Assembly: GCA_030068145.1 (NCBI GenBank)
Contig: JAPJBO010001057.1
Location: forward strand, 1 to 64,000
Direction of reading: 5' to 3'
DNA: 64,000 nucleotides
DNA from: Diplonema papillatum
Lineage: Eukaryota; Euglenozoa; Diplonemea; Diplonemida; Diplonemidae
Shown here piece after piece: positions 24,333-37,053 of the stretch. The number at the start of each line of letters is the position of its first letter. The stretch's first letter is position 1. Under the pieces are notes generated by a model that saw nothing but the letters and a program-made list of their open reading frames with translations, made no database searches and was not told the DNA's origin. The translations under genes were made by a program, and so were the position numbers.

Positions 24333-24866
24333 TGTGGATGTGTGTGTGCGTTTGTGGCTTGCGATCTGTGTGGTTTAGTTTATGGTGCGGGGTGTTGTTT
24401 TTCGGTACTTGTAGATTTGAGTCACGTTGAAGCCGGTTCCTGTACGTGTTGGCCGGGCAGGAAGAAAAAGAATCGCTTTTCGTTGCCGGCTTTGCGCGGG
24501 GCTAGAGATAGGTTTCACGAAAGCGTTTTGTTGGAGGATTTGAGCCAACTTGCGCGGTTTGAGCTCCGTGTGTTTTACGCGACTTTCCTTCTTAGTCGGT
24601 CGTCTAGTTGCAGGCGTAGCCCGATGGTTGGTGCAACATATCTGGTCCGCGTCACCGTCTACTTTGGAACTCCCGTCGGCGGGGCGCCGCGTGCCCTGGT
24701 CAAGGGGCACGACATCTCTGCAAGTCCACGCACGTGGCGCACGAACCTTCTGTGAGTTGAATAGAGAGGCGGGGGATGCGGTCGGTTTCACGTTGCTTCC
24801 ACGCGATCTACATTCAGCCACGGGACGAGACCTCTCTTTCAGCCTCGGCCAAACGACTATAAATAC
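24185..24866 (-). other. Proposed intron joining the two giant exons, with a TG microsatellite
   Basis: Donor CAG|GTATTT at 24866 and acceptor CGGCAG at 24185; both flanking exons are in phase 0 here. A (TG)n tract lies at about 24300-24330. The unspliced reading of the upstream exon continues about 165 codons into this interval with a composition unlike the coiled coil, which supports it being non-coding. Confidence 0.6.
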
Positions 24867-27800
24867 CTGTCTCGCCATAGAATCAGTTGGGAAAGCTAGC
24901 TGTCCGGAGGCAGTGTACACTATTTCCCCGTCGAAAGATGATGATGCGACTGTCCGCCCCTCCAGCGCGGCCAACTTCAGCTCCGCTTCTGCTTTGCCGG
25001 CTTCGGCGGCTGTCAAGAGCTCCACAATTCGTGACTGGCTTGCTTCGAAAGCAGCCACCTCCATTGCCAGCCTTTCTGCTTGCACGGTCGCGTCGGCCCT
25101 CCCTCCAGCAACGAGCGACAACTTCTCCAGCAGATCTTCCTTCTCAGCTCGTACAGCAGCCAGGTAGCTTGCCAAGCTTGTCGCAGAAGTCTGCTGATCT
25201 TCCAACAATTGAACGCTCGATACTTCTGGAGATCCTGCCAGCGGCAGTGCCCCAAATCTGCCAGCTGCAAGCAGCGCTTCGATCTCTTTCTCCTTCTCCC
25301 CGGCGATAAGAGCCGAAGTTCCGTACGGCACCACGTTGGGCGACAGGCTTTTTGTCACTGTCTCCGTCGAGCATAGATCGCGTTGTTGCCCTTTTTGCGC
25401 AGTGTGGAATTTGCTTGTCGACTCACCTACGACGGTCGACCGCTCGAGCGCTGGCGATTCGGCGAGCACGTTTCCTGTGTCCAGCCGCGCCTGCAAGTCC
25501 CTCTTCTCGAGCTCTACGGCGGCGACCGTTTTCGCCATCTTCTGCAACGTTTCTTCTAGAGCCCTCACCCGGGAGCCGAGGGAGCCAGCCTTGCGCGTCG
25601 CCCTCGCCTTCTCCTCGGCCGCGGCCCGCAATTGCCCCCTCAGATCCGCACCGTCCGGGGGCGCCTGCTGCAGTTGGGAGCGCTCCGCGGCCGGCGGCAA
25701 AAGCGGCGCGCTCTCCTTCTCTGCCTGTGCAGCGGCCAACCTTTGCTCTGTGCCGCGCAAATCGGACACCAGCACGGCCACTTGGCTCCTGAGCAACTCG
25801 GATTCGGTCAGAAGTGTCAGACGCTCCTCCTTTGAGTTCTTCGCGAGCTGTTCGCTGAGCGCGCCCTTGGATGTAATTGACGACCCGGCTTGGACCAATG
25901 TCTCTATTCCGCCCAGTTGCCGCGAACCTCCACCCATGGCCTCCCATCGTGACTCGCTTATCTGCAATGCCGCATTCGCTCTGTGCCTCCCGCCAGCTGA
26001 TAGCCCACTATCTTCTCGATTCACCGATTGCGACTGATTTACTGGATCGCCGGGCATATCTCCCAGTGCGAAAGGCGAGAAAGTCGTGAGCGGGGCAAAA
26101 GACTCACCGGGTCTTTCGGTGTCAGCCTTCAAAGGTGTTTGCGCTATCATAATCTTCTGCAGGGTCTTCTTCAAGCTCGCCACCTGCGCGCGCAGCACCT
26201 CCGATTCGGACAAAGCCGTCATCTTCTCTCCGTGGGCCTCCTTTAACTTGGCACGCAATGCATCTCTCTCTGCGATGATGATAACTGATAGCTCTTCGTC
26301 CGTGTTGCCACTAGTTTTGCCAAGAAACTCAGCTGCCGTGCCTGACCGGTCGTCGATGATAGGAAGCGCCAATGCGGACGTCGTGGCGATTCGAGACTTG
26401 AGGTGACGTGACTCCTCGGGGATGTTGACGCTCTCGGACACGGCAACCAGGTGTAACTGAGACCGGAACTCGTCCGCTTCGGCAGTCACCCGCTCCAGCT
26501 CGCTCTGAAAGACCGCGTTCTCTTTTTCCGCAGCGGCCAACTTGGCAGTGAACTGCGACATGACTGTTTCCACTCCGACTCTGGCTTCGGTCGCCATGCG
26601 CTGTGTCATTTGGTCAAGGGTTGATTCCAACGCAGCAACTCGAGCTCGGTGGCCTTCAGACTCTGACAAGGCTTTCGCCTTTTCCACGTCAGCAACCTTC
26701 GCATTCTCTCGCAATGCAGCGTTCTCAGCTTCTAGCGAAGCTACTTCTCCAACTGCAACCTGTGTCGGTTCATCTATCCACATGGATTCCTGGTTCTCGT
26801 CATCGCGCCTCGCCGGTCGCTGCGCCATGTCGTCGAGCGTACATTCCAGGACTGAAATTTGAACGCGAAGGCCCTCAGCCACTGATGTCGCTTTCGCTTT
26901 TTCGACGCCCGCGGTCTTCGCTTTTCCCCGTAGGGCGGCATTTTCGGCTTCCACTGCAACAAGACGAGAGGCCAAGCTGTTTTCGGTGCTTCGACCGCTA
27001 GCATCGGAATGCTGAGCCTCATGTGCCGCCCAACGCACGTTCTTTTCTTCCAAGGTTGCCTCCAGTACGGCGATCTGCCTTCTCAGACCTTCACACACAG
27101 CCAGGTCCGCTTTCGCTCCGACAGCCGGAATGTCGTCGTATGCTTCGACGGTTCCAAAGCGCAGATCAGCAATTTTGGCCTCCGCGGCAGCAAATAACTC
27201 GGCCAGCTTGTCTCGTTCGGCTTCCACAGCTTCCATTCGGGCCCGCAAGGTCTCCATCTCGGATAACGCAGTCACCTTTTGACCGACGGTGGCGTACAGT
27301 TTCACCCGGAGCGTTGCTACTTCAGCTTCCTCGGGCGTCTCCCCGGTGGTCCGCTCACGGCGATAACTTCTTGCCGGGGAGTACCGGGACTTCACGTGCG
27401 GCTTTGGTGCGTCTAGCACGGGTGAACCCGGTGACCTGCCGCGACTTTCCGGTGAGACGCTCGTCCGCACCTGCTTAATACTTTTTTCTGCCTCAGCGGC
27501 AGCGCGGTTGGCTTCTACAATCATACCAGTCCGCAGCCTTTTGCCCTGTGCGACGGCCTCTGCCTTCTCTTCGGCGATCGCTGCCAGTCTCGCTTCCAGA
27601 ACGGACATTTGCTGGGCCATGCCTTCGTTCTCATGCACCATATCGGACCACCTTTCCTGCATCTCGGCGGCGCTGTCGCTCCTGATCTCCCCAGTACTAT
27701 CCTCCGCTGCTAGTTTCTTGCTGGAAGACGACGCGGTGTTGCGCTTCGATCCTCTTTCGTCGTCTTCCTCGCGCCACAACGACGAACCGTCGGTGATAGA

Positions 27801-30800
27801 CACTTCTTTTTCTCCGTAAAGAGCCAAGCGCAATTCCGCCTCGTCAAGGCGAGCTTTTAAGGCAGAAATGTGTGCCTGCATGTCTTTGGCTCCTGCCACT
27901 GCCTCCTTCTTCTCCGCTACGGCGGAAGATGACTGCGCGAAAAGCTGCTCTTTTTCATCGACGGGCTCGTCTGGAAGAGTGCCTTGTCCTAAGACGGTCG
28001 AAGTGTCCCTAACCGTACTGCCGCCAGATGGAGAGAACGCGACAAAATGCTGCATAACCTGCGCGACGCTCTTCCTTTTCAGCCGCGCCCCGCTGCTAAC
28101 CGTTTCGTCACGTTGTGTTTCCTCCTGAAGATTGACGACCTCCCTGCGGAGACTTTCCTCAACCATCAAAAAAGAGAGCTGCTCTACGACAGTGCTAGGA
28201 GCTTCTTGCATTCCCAGCGGTCTTCGCCGATAATCCTCTGGCGCTTCTAGCAAGGGGGCTGGGGCAATCAGGTTCGACAGAGGCTGCGCTTTGTACTCGT
28301 TTGTAACGAGTTGCTCTCTGCTAGATTGTTCGGACAAGACGACGATCTCGCGACGCAGCGTCTCCTCTACATTGACGAACGGGAGCTCGTCGAAAACGCT
28401 CGTTTTACGGCGGGCGGTGCGCGGAGCACTCAAATAGCTGAACTCGCTGTGACTGGACTGGAGCCTCAACTCCCGAGGTTTTCCCTCGATCCGTTCCTGC
28501 GAAACCCCGCGGTCAAGAGACGACGCGCTAGCAAACAGTCGAAGGTCCAAGTCTTCCAGGGACCGGATACCCCCAGGGGGAGGACTGAAGCCCCGGCGAA
28601 GTGCTTCCGCACACCGCTGCTGGTGGCGATCGGCGGAGGTAAAAAAGTGAGTTGCTGCGGCCTCGATGGTATTGCGCTGCAACGCTTCGTCTAGGGTAGC
28701 CTTATGGAGCAGCGAGAATGGGCTGGGCGATGGGGGGCCGTCAACTGCCTTGGTGGAGAACATCGCTTTTTCCAGAGAGCGAAAGGAAGATTCCTTCAGA
28801 CACAGAATTTCTCTTCGGAGCCGTTCCTCCTCGAAGAGCCAGGCGGCCTTTGGTAGAACGCTGTCGTGGCTGAGCGATGTTCCGAATTCTTTCATCACTG
28901 TCTCACTGCCTTCGACGTACCTGACCGAGGCATCCCCAGCGTCCAACAACGCCTGGTCAAGCTCGCGCTCCAGCAAGAGCACGGCGGTTGTCGTTGCCTG
29001 CAGATCGCTATCTGTCTCCCGCCGTCGTATCCTCTCGCCTTCCAAACTCTCTTCCAATGCTCCCCTCATTACCAGCAGCTCTGACCGATCCCTCGCGGCC
29101 ACGGTTTTCAACACTCTGAAGGCCCTGTCCTTTTCGCGCAGCCTGCCGGTCGTTTCCTCCAGCTCCGCCTCTACTGCAGCGAGGTCCGCCTCTCGGCGGC
29201 CCAGGGTCTCCTTGTTCACCTGCAATTCTACCTTCAGGATTGCGGTGGCGCGGGCCGACGACACGTTTTCCGCCCGCAGCGACGCAATGTCAACGTCCTT
29301 CGCTCGCAGCAGGTATGTCATTTCGGCAACATCGGCTTCTAGCTCTTGCGTCCGAATGGCAGACGTAGAGAGCAGCCCCCGAAGACGGTCTGCCTCCATT
29401 TCTGCTTCTGCTGCTGCCAGCTCGCTCCGCTGGATCCGACCGTCTACTGCTTCCTCTAAACTTGAGAGCTGTCTTTGCGAGTCTTCCCGAAACATGTCGT
29501 TCGCCACTCTTGCTTCCCGCAGGCTGCCGTTCAGTTCCGAAATCGTTTGATCCGCTTCTTCCCGAAGAGCCAGGATCTCTGTACTTCTTCCGGCCAAGGC
29601 CGCCTCGAGCGTTACTGTCTTCTTCACCAGCCGCGAGCGTTCGGTCGCGGCCTCTTTCCTGGTCGCTTCCAGCTCTTCGCTTACCACTGCGATACGCTGT
29701 GAGGAGCTGCGCCCCTTTTCGTGCAGCGACGACATCCGCGCTGAGCTCGTGTTGAGCTCGTCTTGAATGGCGCGGTTTTCAGCCACGAGGTCATCGACTC
29801 TCTTCAAGCTGTCCCCGAGCCGCTGTTTCGCTTCGTCGCGGGCCGCGGCAGCAGCCGACGCGCGGACGGAGGTCGCTGTCAGCGCAAGCTGCACGCTTTC
29901 AAACTCGCCCGAAAGCTGCATGGCGCGCTTTTCGCTGATTTGGAGCCGGTTCCGAAGGCCCTCCGCCTCCTCTTCCTGCACCCGCAGCCGCTCTTCGGCT
30001 GCTTGCCGGCCGGCTGCTTCCTCGTGCAGGCGCGCCTTCGACGATGCCAGCTCGCTTTTAATGATTGTCATTTGCTCGACTACTTCTGTTCTTCCGGTCT
30101 CCACGGCTGAAAGCGCGGACTCGAGGCTGATCACCTTCGCCTTCAGCGCGCGATTCGTCTCCAGCAAGGTTTGTGTCTCTGCATTCGAAATGGAGGTCCT
30201 CGCGGCGTTCCCGGCCTTTTCTACAGCCAGCTCCTCGTCGAGTCGGGACACCTCATTTTGTAGTGCCGTCCCGGCCTCCCGCAGGCGCACAAAGGCTTCT
30301 CGGAGAGCAGTCAAAAGGGCGCCGTCTTCTGCACCTTGTGGCAACGCTGCGTCCCTGCAGACTTCACGCGCCAGCGATCGAATCTCACTCCTTACTGTCG
30401 CGCCTGCAGCCCGCACTGAGCTGAGCGTTTCCTGCACCTCAACCGCTGCCTCCCCCCGTGCCTCCATTAGCTGACGCAGCTCGAACAGAGCGCCGGCTTG
30501 CCCTTGGACCTCGTTCCGGGCAGCCGCGAGGAACCCTTGTGTTTCCCTCAGCTCTTCGCGTAATTCAATTTCAGCCGCATTTTGCGCAGTGAGCTCCGCT
30601 CTCAGTGTGTCGAGCGACACATTCGCGACCTCTGAGGCGGACTGCGCTGCAGCCAATGTGGATCGCAGGTGACCGAGTTCTAATTCGAGTCCGCGTTGCA
30701 CCAACTTCTGGGCATGCAGCGATTCTGTCATGGACCGTATCGCAGCGGTTTTGCTTTCAATGGTGGCTTCCATCGCAACCTTAGAGGAGAGTAGGGTGTT

Positions 30801-33800
30801 GTTCAGGTGCTCGCAGTCATCCCGCAGGTCAGCTTCGAGAAGTTTCGAGCGTTCAACTGTCGCCTGAAGGTGCCGCACGGTGTCGGTTTTTGCGTCCGTT
30901 TCCGCTTTGAGCGCGGTTCGTTCTTTCACAACAACTTCATAGGTTGTGCTCATTTCTATCACCTCCGAACGAAGCCTCGCCTCCTCCCGTTTGCTCTGGC
31001 CCAGGATTGCTTGCAGCTCGTCGATCGCATTGACTTTACTCCGCAGATCGTCTTCCAGGTGTTCTGTACGGTCTTTCAGACTCTTGATTGTCTGGGCTAG
31101 CATGACGTGTTCGTTCGTTGCACGATGCTTATCGCTCGCTTCGGCCTGCAGCTTCTCGGTGATATCGAGGATTTGCTCGTCCTTCGCTGACAAGAGGTCG
31201 GAAAGGGCGGCCATCTCATTGCGGAGATTCGTCAGGAACGCTTCGTTTTCTTCGACAGCTTTCTTGAGCTCGCCGACAGTGGCCTCATCTTGCGCTTCGG
31301 GCGGCGCGAGGACCTCTTTATTGCGTTGGTTGATTATTTCTAGGGTTGATTCGTCGTTGAGGTCGTCGTTGTTGTCTATTGAAATTGTCCATAAAGTAAA
31401 GGAGCCGGATTTAGTGTCTTCGTTTTCATTTTCGTTCGCTGAGACGGCTGTGCTGCGTTGTCCTGTCTTTTGTCTCGCCAGAGAGGTGATTGCAAATCGA
31501 ACGGCTTCTTCCGTTGAGGACTTTAGGTCCGACAAGCGCGCATTGCATGCTTTGAGGGCATTCTTGGTTTCCGCAAGCCTCGTCTCGGATTCGATTGCGC
31601 GTTTTTCTAAGGTTATGCACTCCTCCACTTGCCTTGCAAGATGCGCCTGGACCCCGGCGACGATTTCGCTCTGTTTGGCAGACGGGTCAAGTTGCAGCTG
31701 CTCAAGATGGACGGATTCGAAGTCGCATATGGCGCGTTCGACTGCAGTGACGAATGGCATGACCGTTCCGAGGATGCTTAGCTCCGCCACTTCTTCAAGC
31801 ACGGAGCGAAGCTCGACGACCTCTCGGAAGGCGATGTATCGCGGGCTTTTGCCCGGGGATGTGTGATAGGGCTGATCAGGTTGGGGCGGTGAGGAAAGGC
31901 TACGTTTCCTGGCTGGCAGCCCATACGTAGAAGATGGGGCGACGGGCGACACCGACCGTTTTGTCAGGGTGTCGGACATCCGCGCCATCTCGGCCTGCGT
32001 GAGGGACAGTGCATCACTTTGCTCTGCAACGACGCGTTCCAGCTCGGCAATCCTGGCCGCTTTGTTTCGCTGCCCGCGCGCAATATCGACCGCAAGCGAT
32101 GTCGCCAACCGCAACCCGGGCAAAGCTGACGACAAGATCGGCAGCGCTGAAGCCGTGGTCATCGTCCCGGCGCTCTCCGCCAAACTCTGCACGGTGCCCT
32201 CCAGGAATGGTGTGAGATCCGATCTGAAGGATCGTAACATCCGTTCTCGTTCGGTCCTCAGCTGAATGCTGCGAAGGAACGCGTTGTCCACAGCATCAGC
32301 CGCACTGTTGCTGTCAGACAGCCTGACGTCGCCTGCTTGACTGAAGATCCCTGTTGCCCCCGGGTCCTCGGACTTAACGTTCATCGAACCGTGCGTCGAC
32401 GTGAACAGTGCTTCGCTGGCTCCGTTCTTGATTGTCGCGTAGGGACTCGGTGAGATGTCAAGCATGAACGCGGCGCTGCTTTTGCGAAGTAAAGGGTCCA
32501 GCCCTTGCAGGTACCCTGCCAAAGAGACCTGCTCTGTGGTCTCAAGTGCCTCGAGCAGAGTGGCCACAGCCTCGGGAAGTTCGAAGAGGAAAGATATTAC
32601 TTTTTCCAACCCGCCCTGGTCCCTCTGCAACGCGGCGATGTGTCCCCGGATGGCCCGCAGCTTTCCCGGGACGAGCGAGAGCGTGTGGGATATGGTACGC
32701 TTCTTGACCGCAACGCTACCGGTAACGATGTAGCAGGTTTCCTCCTTCGGCCAAACGACTCCTTTCGACTGGGCATCGGGAGTCGCGGTATTCGTCGGCA
32801 GCTGGAACAGCTCGCCTCGGAGACTCGAATTCGAGGGCTCCGCTGCAAAAATAAAGGCCGGCGTGCTTTCGGCGGACCGCGGCTCATTGGGTGGATGCCG
32901 CGCGCCGGCCTGAGGGGACCGGTGGTCGGGAATCAAACGGAGCTCGATGCTGATTCTCGCAGTGCTCACATCGGTCGACGCGTGGAACTGTACGTTGATG
33001 CAGCCCTTTCGCCAAGATACCGATGGCGCAACAATCGACGAAGCTGGTACCCCGCTGAAGCTGATTACGGTGGCCGTGAGGTTGGGAGGTCGGGAAGCGG
33101 TGGAGTGCGTGTCGAAGGTGAAAACCGCGCCGTTCTGATCGCGGAGGGTGATGACACCGGTCACGAGCTGGCCCGGTGACGCAGGATCGGGGTAGAGGTG
33201 CATGTCGGAGTGTTTAAGGACGAGGCACTTCATGTTCGGTCCGACCCCGGGGATGCCGTCAAACCTCTCGTTCTCGAAGCTTGCATTACTCACCTCCGAA
33301 AACGTTTCCGTGGGTACCGGATGCACGTTAACTTCTCTGGTACCGCCGCTCGAGAACTCCTCGGCAAGCTCGTTGCTGCGCTCTCTGTTTTCAACGGGCA
33401 GCGTTCTGCATGCGAACAGAGCGCCAGACGACGTTACAAACCGCAGCCCTACCCTGTCCTGCCCGTGCCCCGCTGCGGCCATGCAGGTGACTCTCCATGT
33501 ATTCCCTGAAATTCTGACAATGCCCAAGAGCCGCAGGCCTCCGTACGGAATCACCAACAGCTCGCCATCATGTTCCGCCATCTGATTCTCGTCCTTGAGC
33601 GGTGATCCGCGGCCCGGCGCACCCTTCGGGAGAATTTGTGCCTCTGGAGGCGCGTCGATGACGTTCCTCTCCACGTCGCGAAGCGTCAGGTATATGTGAG
33701 CCTCCACCGTGCGCACCAGGTGTCCTCCGCTGCTAATACCGACGGTGAGCAGCGACGTCGTCGAGTAGTTCCAAGACCATCGGTTGTTCTTCCCGTTGTT

Positions 33801-33992
33801 CGGTGCTTTGCCCAGCAGTGCTTCCTCGAGCAGGCTAACCCCGCGGGCCACCTCGCGAAGCTGCATGCTGTACTCGTACTGGGCGCACTCCATATCCTCT
33901 CGGAAGGATTCCGTCCGCTCGTGCGTGATGGCCGATGTGGAACGGCCTAATGCGAGAGCCATTTCCAGATCCTTCGACAGCTTCGAGACTTC
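24867..33992 (-). CDS. Giant coiled-coil gene, main exon A (3042 codons)
   Basis: Open 9.1-kb exon of exactly 3042 codons. The acceptor is CCACAG| before 33992, and the preceding in-frame stop lies just upstream of it. After a short helix (EVSKLSKDLEMALALG) come roughly 350 residues that look beta-rich, with motifs such as VEAHIYLTLRDVER and MHLYPDPASPG; no family is recognised. The rest is long coiled coil broken by Ser/Pro-rich linkers. The motif EE-x-LRR-E-I recurs (LRREILCL near 28800, LRREIVVL near 28350, LRREVVNL near 28140) and also occurs in the next giant exon, supporting a single gene. The first Met in the exon is at 33962, but the frame is open upstream of it to the acceptor, so it need not be the start. 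Confidence 0.85.
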
Positions 33993-34644
33993 CTGTGGTT
34001 GTGCGCACGGTAGTCAAGGAGTGTCAGATGGATGGAAAGGCCGGTTTGCACTGCTCACGAAAGGCACACGAGGGAGGGAGTATTGCAAACGTATCGCTCG
34101 CGCCCGGCATCTCCTGTCACTTCCACCCGCTGCGGCCCCGCGCCGAGGATCCAGCGTCATTTGTGCAGCTCGTCACTTGACGTAGAGCTCCTTTTAACAA
34201 AGGGCGCGTCACTCGGACGGCAGCATTGTGGGGATGTTCCTAGGGATGGCGTGGAACTAGCGTCTGGGCCTCTTCCCTGCGACCCTGGTGAGTGATCGCC
34301 GCGTGTTCCCAACAGACTGGACAAGATTTCCATGTCACAACGCGCAAACGGGTCTCTAACGGATGGTGCGTCCTTCGCTTTGTCCACCTCGCCGACTTGC
34401 CTCCCCAACCACGAACGTCCCCAGCTATGCCGATTATCTGAACGCTTCCGGGGGGGTGCAGTGCGTCAACCTCGTATGATCGCGCATCTTTCTTCATATC
34501 TTTGTAATATTTAGAGAAAAGTAGGGCGGTATCCTTGTCCCTGTATATCAGCCGGTTTCGGGAGGGAAAAAAAAAAAACTCGTGGGGACGATACAACTAA
34601 AATAGGATGTGTTGATCGCTTGCACCAGGGAAAAAGGCTCTTTT

Positions 34645-34674
34645 TGGGGGTGGGGGTCGTTGTATAATGGTCTA
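34645..34674 (+). repeat. Short GGGGGTCGTTGTATAATGG repeat, copy 1
   Basis: About 30 bp that recur at 63383-63412 with few changes (TCGTTGTATAATGGTCTAGC versus TCGTTGTATATTGGTTTAGC). The block resembles the 5' part of a tRNA-Asp-type gene with box A, but no box B or acceptor stem follows at either site. It may be the head of a tRNA-derived short element; this is weak. Confidence 0.3.
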
Positions 34675-35547
34675 GCTTGGATCTTTTTGGGGGTGGGGGG
34701 GGGCTCCTTTTGCACTGGCTTTTCTCTAAGTCAGGCCAATGAGATATGTTTCCGCCAAATTAAGCGACCGAGACACGACATTGCATTAGTCGGGTCTGCC
34801 GGGGGCAGGTCCAAGTGAGCAAAATGCGAAGCAAGACCCCGCGCCCCTGCTGTCTCTGGCTGCTTCGAAAGGTTAGCTACAGACGACTGGCCGTCGCAGC
34901 ATCCTTGTTGGCGTTTGACGTTGGCCTTTCTCGCGTGTTTTGGTGCTCGGGCTTTGGGTCGGGCGCGTGTAGGTATCTATTGGTTCGCAAGCGCGCGTGT
35001 TGGTTGTTGTAAATAGTTGTTTGGTTGCGCTCGTCAGCCTTCAAGAGGCTGTTGTGGTCGACTCGACCCAACGAGATGCCAAGGCTGGCCAAACACTTGA
35101 GTTTTCTTTTAACATTTTTTGAGGCTTAGAGGTCCAATGTTTTACAGTCCGCGGTTGACCATTGAGGTGGTAAAGCCGTGGTGTCGGACGACGGCCCAAC
35201 GCCCAGTGTTTTCTAGTTTCAATTCCAGATCCAAGGAAGCCTCCTTCAACAGAAGCGGCCAAGGGTTTCTGCGATCTCACAACATAATAGTTGCGAACAA
35301 CATCTAGCTCCGAGTTCGTTGACCTGGGTCTAACGTTCACTCTAAATAATAGTTGTGTTGTGCAAGGTGAGTTCCACCAGTGTGCACAAACAAAATAGCT
35401 TCTTACGAGAACAACCCGGGTGTCACGTCAAAAAGCATGTGTTCCCGGGCGCGCAAATGAATGCATTGCAGTTTCGACGTGCCCCGAAGAGCTAGGTTGT
35501 TGGGACGTGACTGAATGCATTCGAAGTTCAATAGTTGGGCTGATCTT

Positions 35548-35609
35548 CGGTAATTCCAGCACCAATAGCGTAAATTAGTGCTGCTTGCCGTTAGCTCGTA
35601 GTTGGATCC
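35548..35609 (+). pseudogene. 18S rRNA-like fragment (530-loop region)
   Basis: Contains CGGTAATTCCAGC, CCAATAGCGTA and AGCTCGTAGTTGGAT in the same order and nearly the same spacing as the universally conserved 530-loop segment of eukaryotic 18S rRNA. Several substitutions and small deletions (e.g. GCACC for GCTCC) show it is not functional. No rRNA sequence is seen on either side, so this is an isolated fragment of about 60 bp. Confidence 0.72.
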
Positions 35610-36737
35610 ACAGTTCAGGTTGCAAGATGGCTCAGTTTGCTGGACATCAGCGTACTGCATAAACCCCTCGTGTCAAGACCTGTGCTCTATGACGTCGGAC
35701 CCGACCGCCTTGGTACATAAGAGCTGCGCCTTCCTTTCTCACTCTACTCTAGCTTACCCGAGCTAGTGCGAGAAGAAAGCGCTGACGAAGAACCGAGCAG
35801 ACCTCAGTAGTGTACTCCTCAATGACTTTCGTACAGCCTTTCATAGTGCACCTAGCGATGACTGCTGATCAGACGAAACAGTTGCGCTTGTTCCTGGAGC
35901 TGGTGGTTCTGCCCGGAGCGTGGTCCTACCTCTTTCTCGTTAGGTACGGTTGCCACTGCCCCACTGCGCTACCACAATACTGCACATGGGTTGCAGCCCT
36001 CTCATTGCCCAAAAAGATGGCTCTTTTGAGCCGGGTGGTTTTTAGAAAACAATTTGCAAAAACGCTAACAAAATTGGTGTTGTAAGGCGGTTATTTTCTG
36101 GGAGCTATGGTGTTTCAGTCATCCGGGTTGCTCACATTGTACACACACCGTGTTCTGGTGGTTGACGTAATTGACTGATGTTTCCAGCCTGCACAAGAAA
36201 CCGAGGGAAGTCGGGCAAACGACGCGCACAAGCAAAACTAAGCTTTTATTGGAGTGAACGTGCGCTTCTTTATCTTTGTTTTGGGGTAAGTTTGGTACTA
36301 GAGTATTAGCGAATTGTGCTTGCTGTTGGGTCCATGCAGGGTTGAAGTGTGCGAATATGGCAACACCCCACGAGAGCCCTTTTTGATTCAGAACTGAATA
36401 GAAAAATATCGGAGCTTCGTTTTGTTTGTGCGTGCCGGTTGATCGTTTTCCCACTTTGCCCTGTTTAATTAGGCGTCAGAAATCCCGAACAGCCACCAAA
36501 CACGCTTACCCTACGCCTTGCGGGCGTTGCATACAACTGCAAGACGGTTGGTACTCAAAAAGCTGGGTCATCGGCTGAAGCGGTGAGACTGATAAGTACG
36601 AAGATTGGGGGGGCCGGGCGGACCTCAGCTTAATGTTTAGACAGAACGTTGTCTCTCATGCAGTCGTCAGGAGGGGGGAAGAGACGTGAAAACGGGTACG
36701 AAAAGAAAGAGAGCTCAGATGGGGGGGGTGTGCAAAC

Positions 36738-36965
36738 CTTCCGTAGCTTCTCATTCGATGTAGAGAGCCGGGCGGCGTCACGCTCGGATAAGTCTGCCTT
36801 GACCTCAGCTTCCTGAACGGTGACGCTCCGCTTCGCTACCTCTGTCTCGAGTGTGATGATGCGGTCGAGCAGCTCTGCATTCTGTTGGTCTTTCCTCCGA
36901 AGGGCCTCGCCCAGCTTTCTCGTAGACCCGGCCTCATCGGAACTCGCAGAGCCCTGGCCGTACAT
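36738..36965 (-). CDS. Giant coiled-coil gene, predicted 5' exon (76 codons)
   Basis: Starts at the ATG at 36965 (MYGQGSASSDEAGS) and becomes a strong heptad helix ending NEKLRK at the donor AAG|GTTTGC. Joining to exon A gives NEKLRK-EVSKLSKDLE with unbroken coiled-coil character and phase 0. The frame is open about 30 codons upstream of the ATG to a stop, so the start or an upstream acceptor is uncertain. Confidence 0.55.
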
Positions 36966-37053
36966 GGGGGTGACCGGTTTACCCTTCCTCTGACCCCTCC
37001 CCCCCTCGCAACCCAGCAGGTTTCCCCCCCCTCCACTCCTTAGCGCTGCTGAA

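Larger units (their letters stand above)
33993..36737 (-). other. Proposed 2.7-kb intron of the giant gene
   Basis: Bounded by donor AAG|GTTTGC at 36737 and acceptor CCACAG at 33993, phase 0 on both sides. It holds homopolymer and G-rich tracts (34560-34700), an 18S-like fragment at 35548-35609, a copy of the hairpin-rich repeat near 36630, and short ORFs without recognisable domains. Further small exons inside cannot be excluded. Confidence 0.45.

Noticed and set aside
24375..24866. C-terminal ~165 residues of the upstream giant reading frame
   Set aside because: Composition changes abruptly after a CAG|GTATTT donor; treated as intron read-through.
35041..35340. 99-codon minus ORF in the proposed first intron
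   Set aside because: No recognisable domain and no splice signals linking it to the giant gene.
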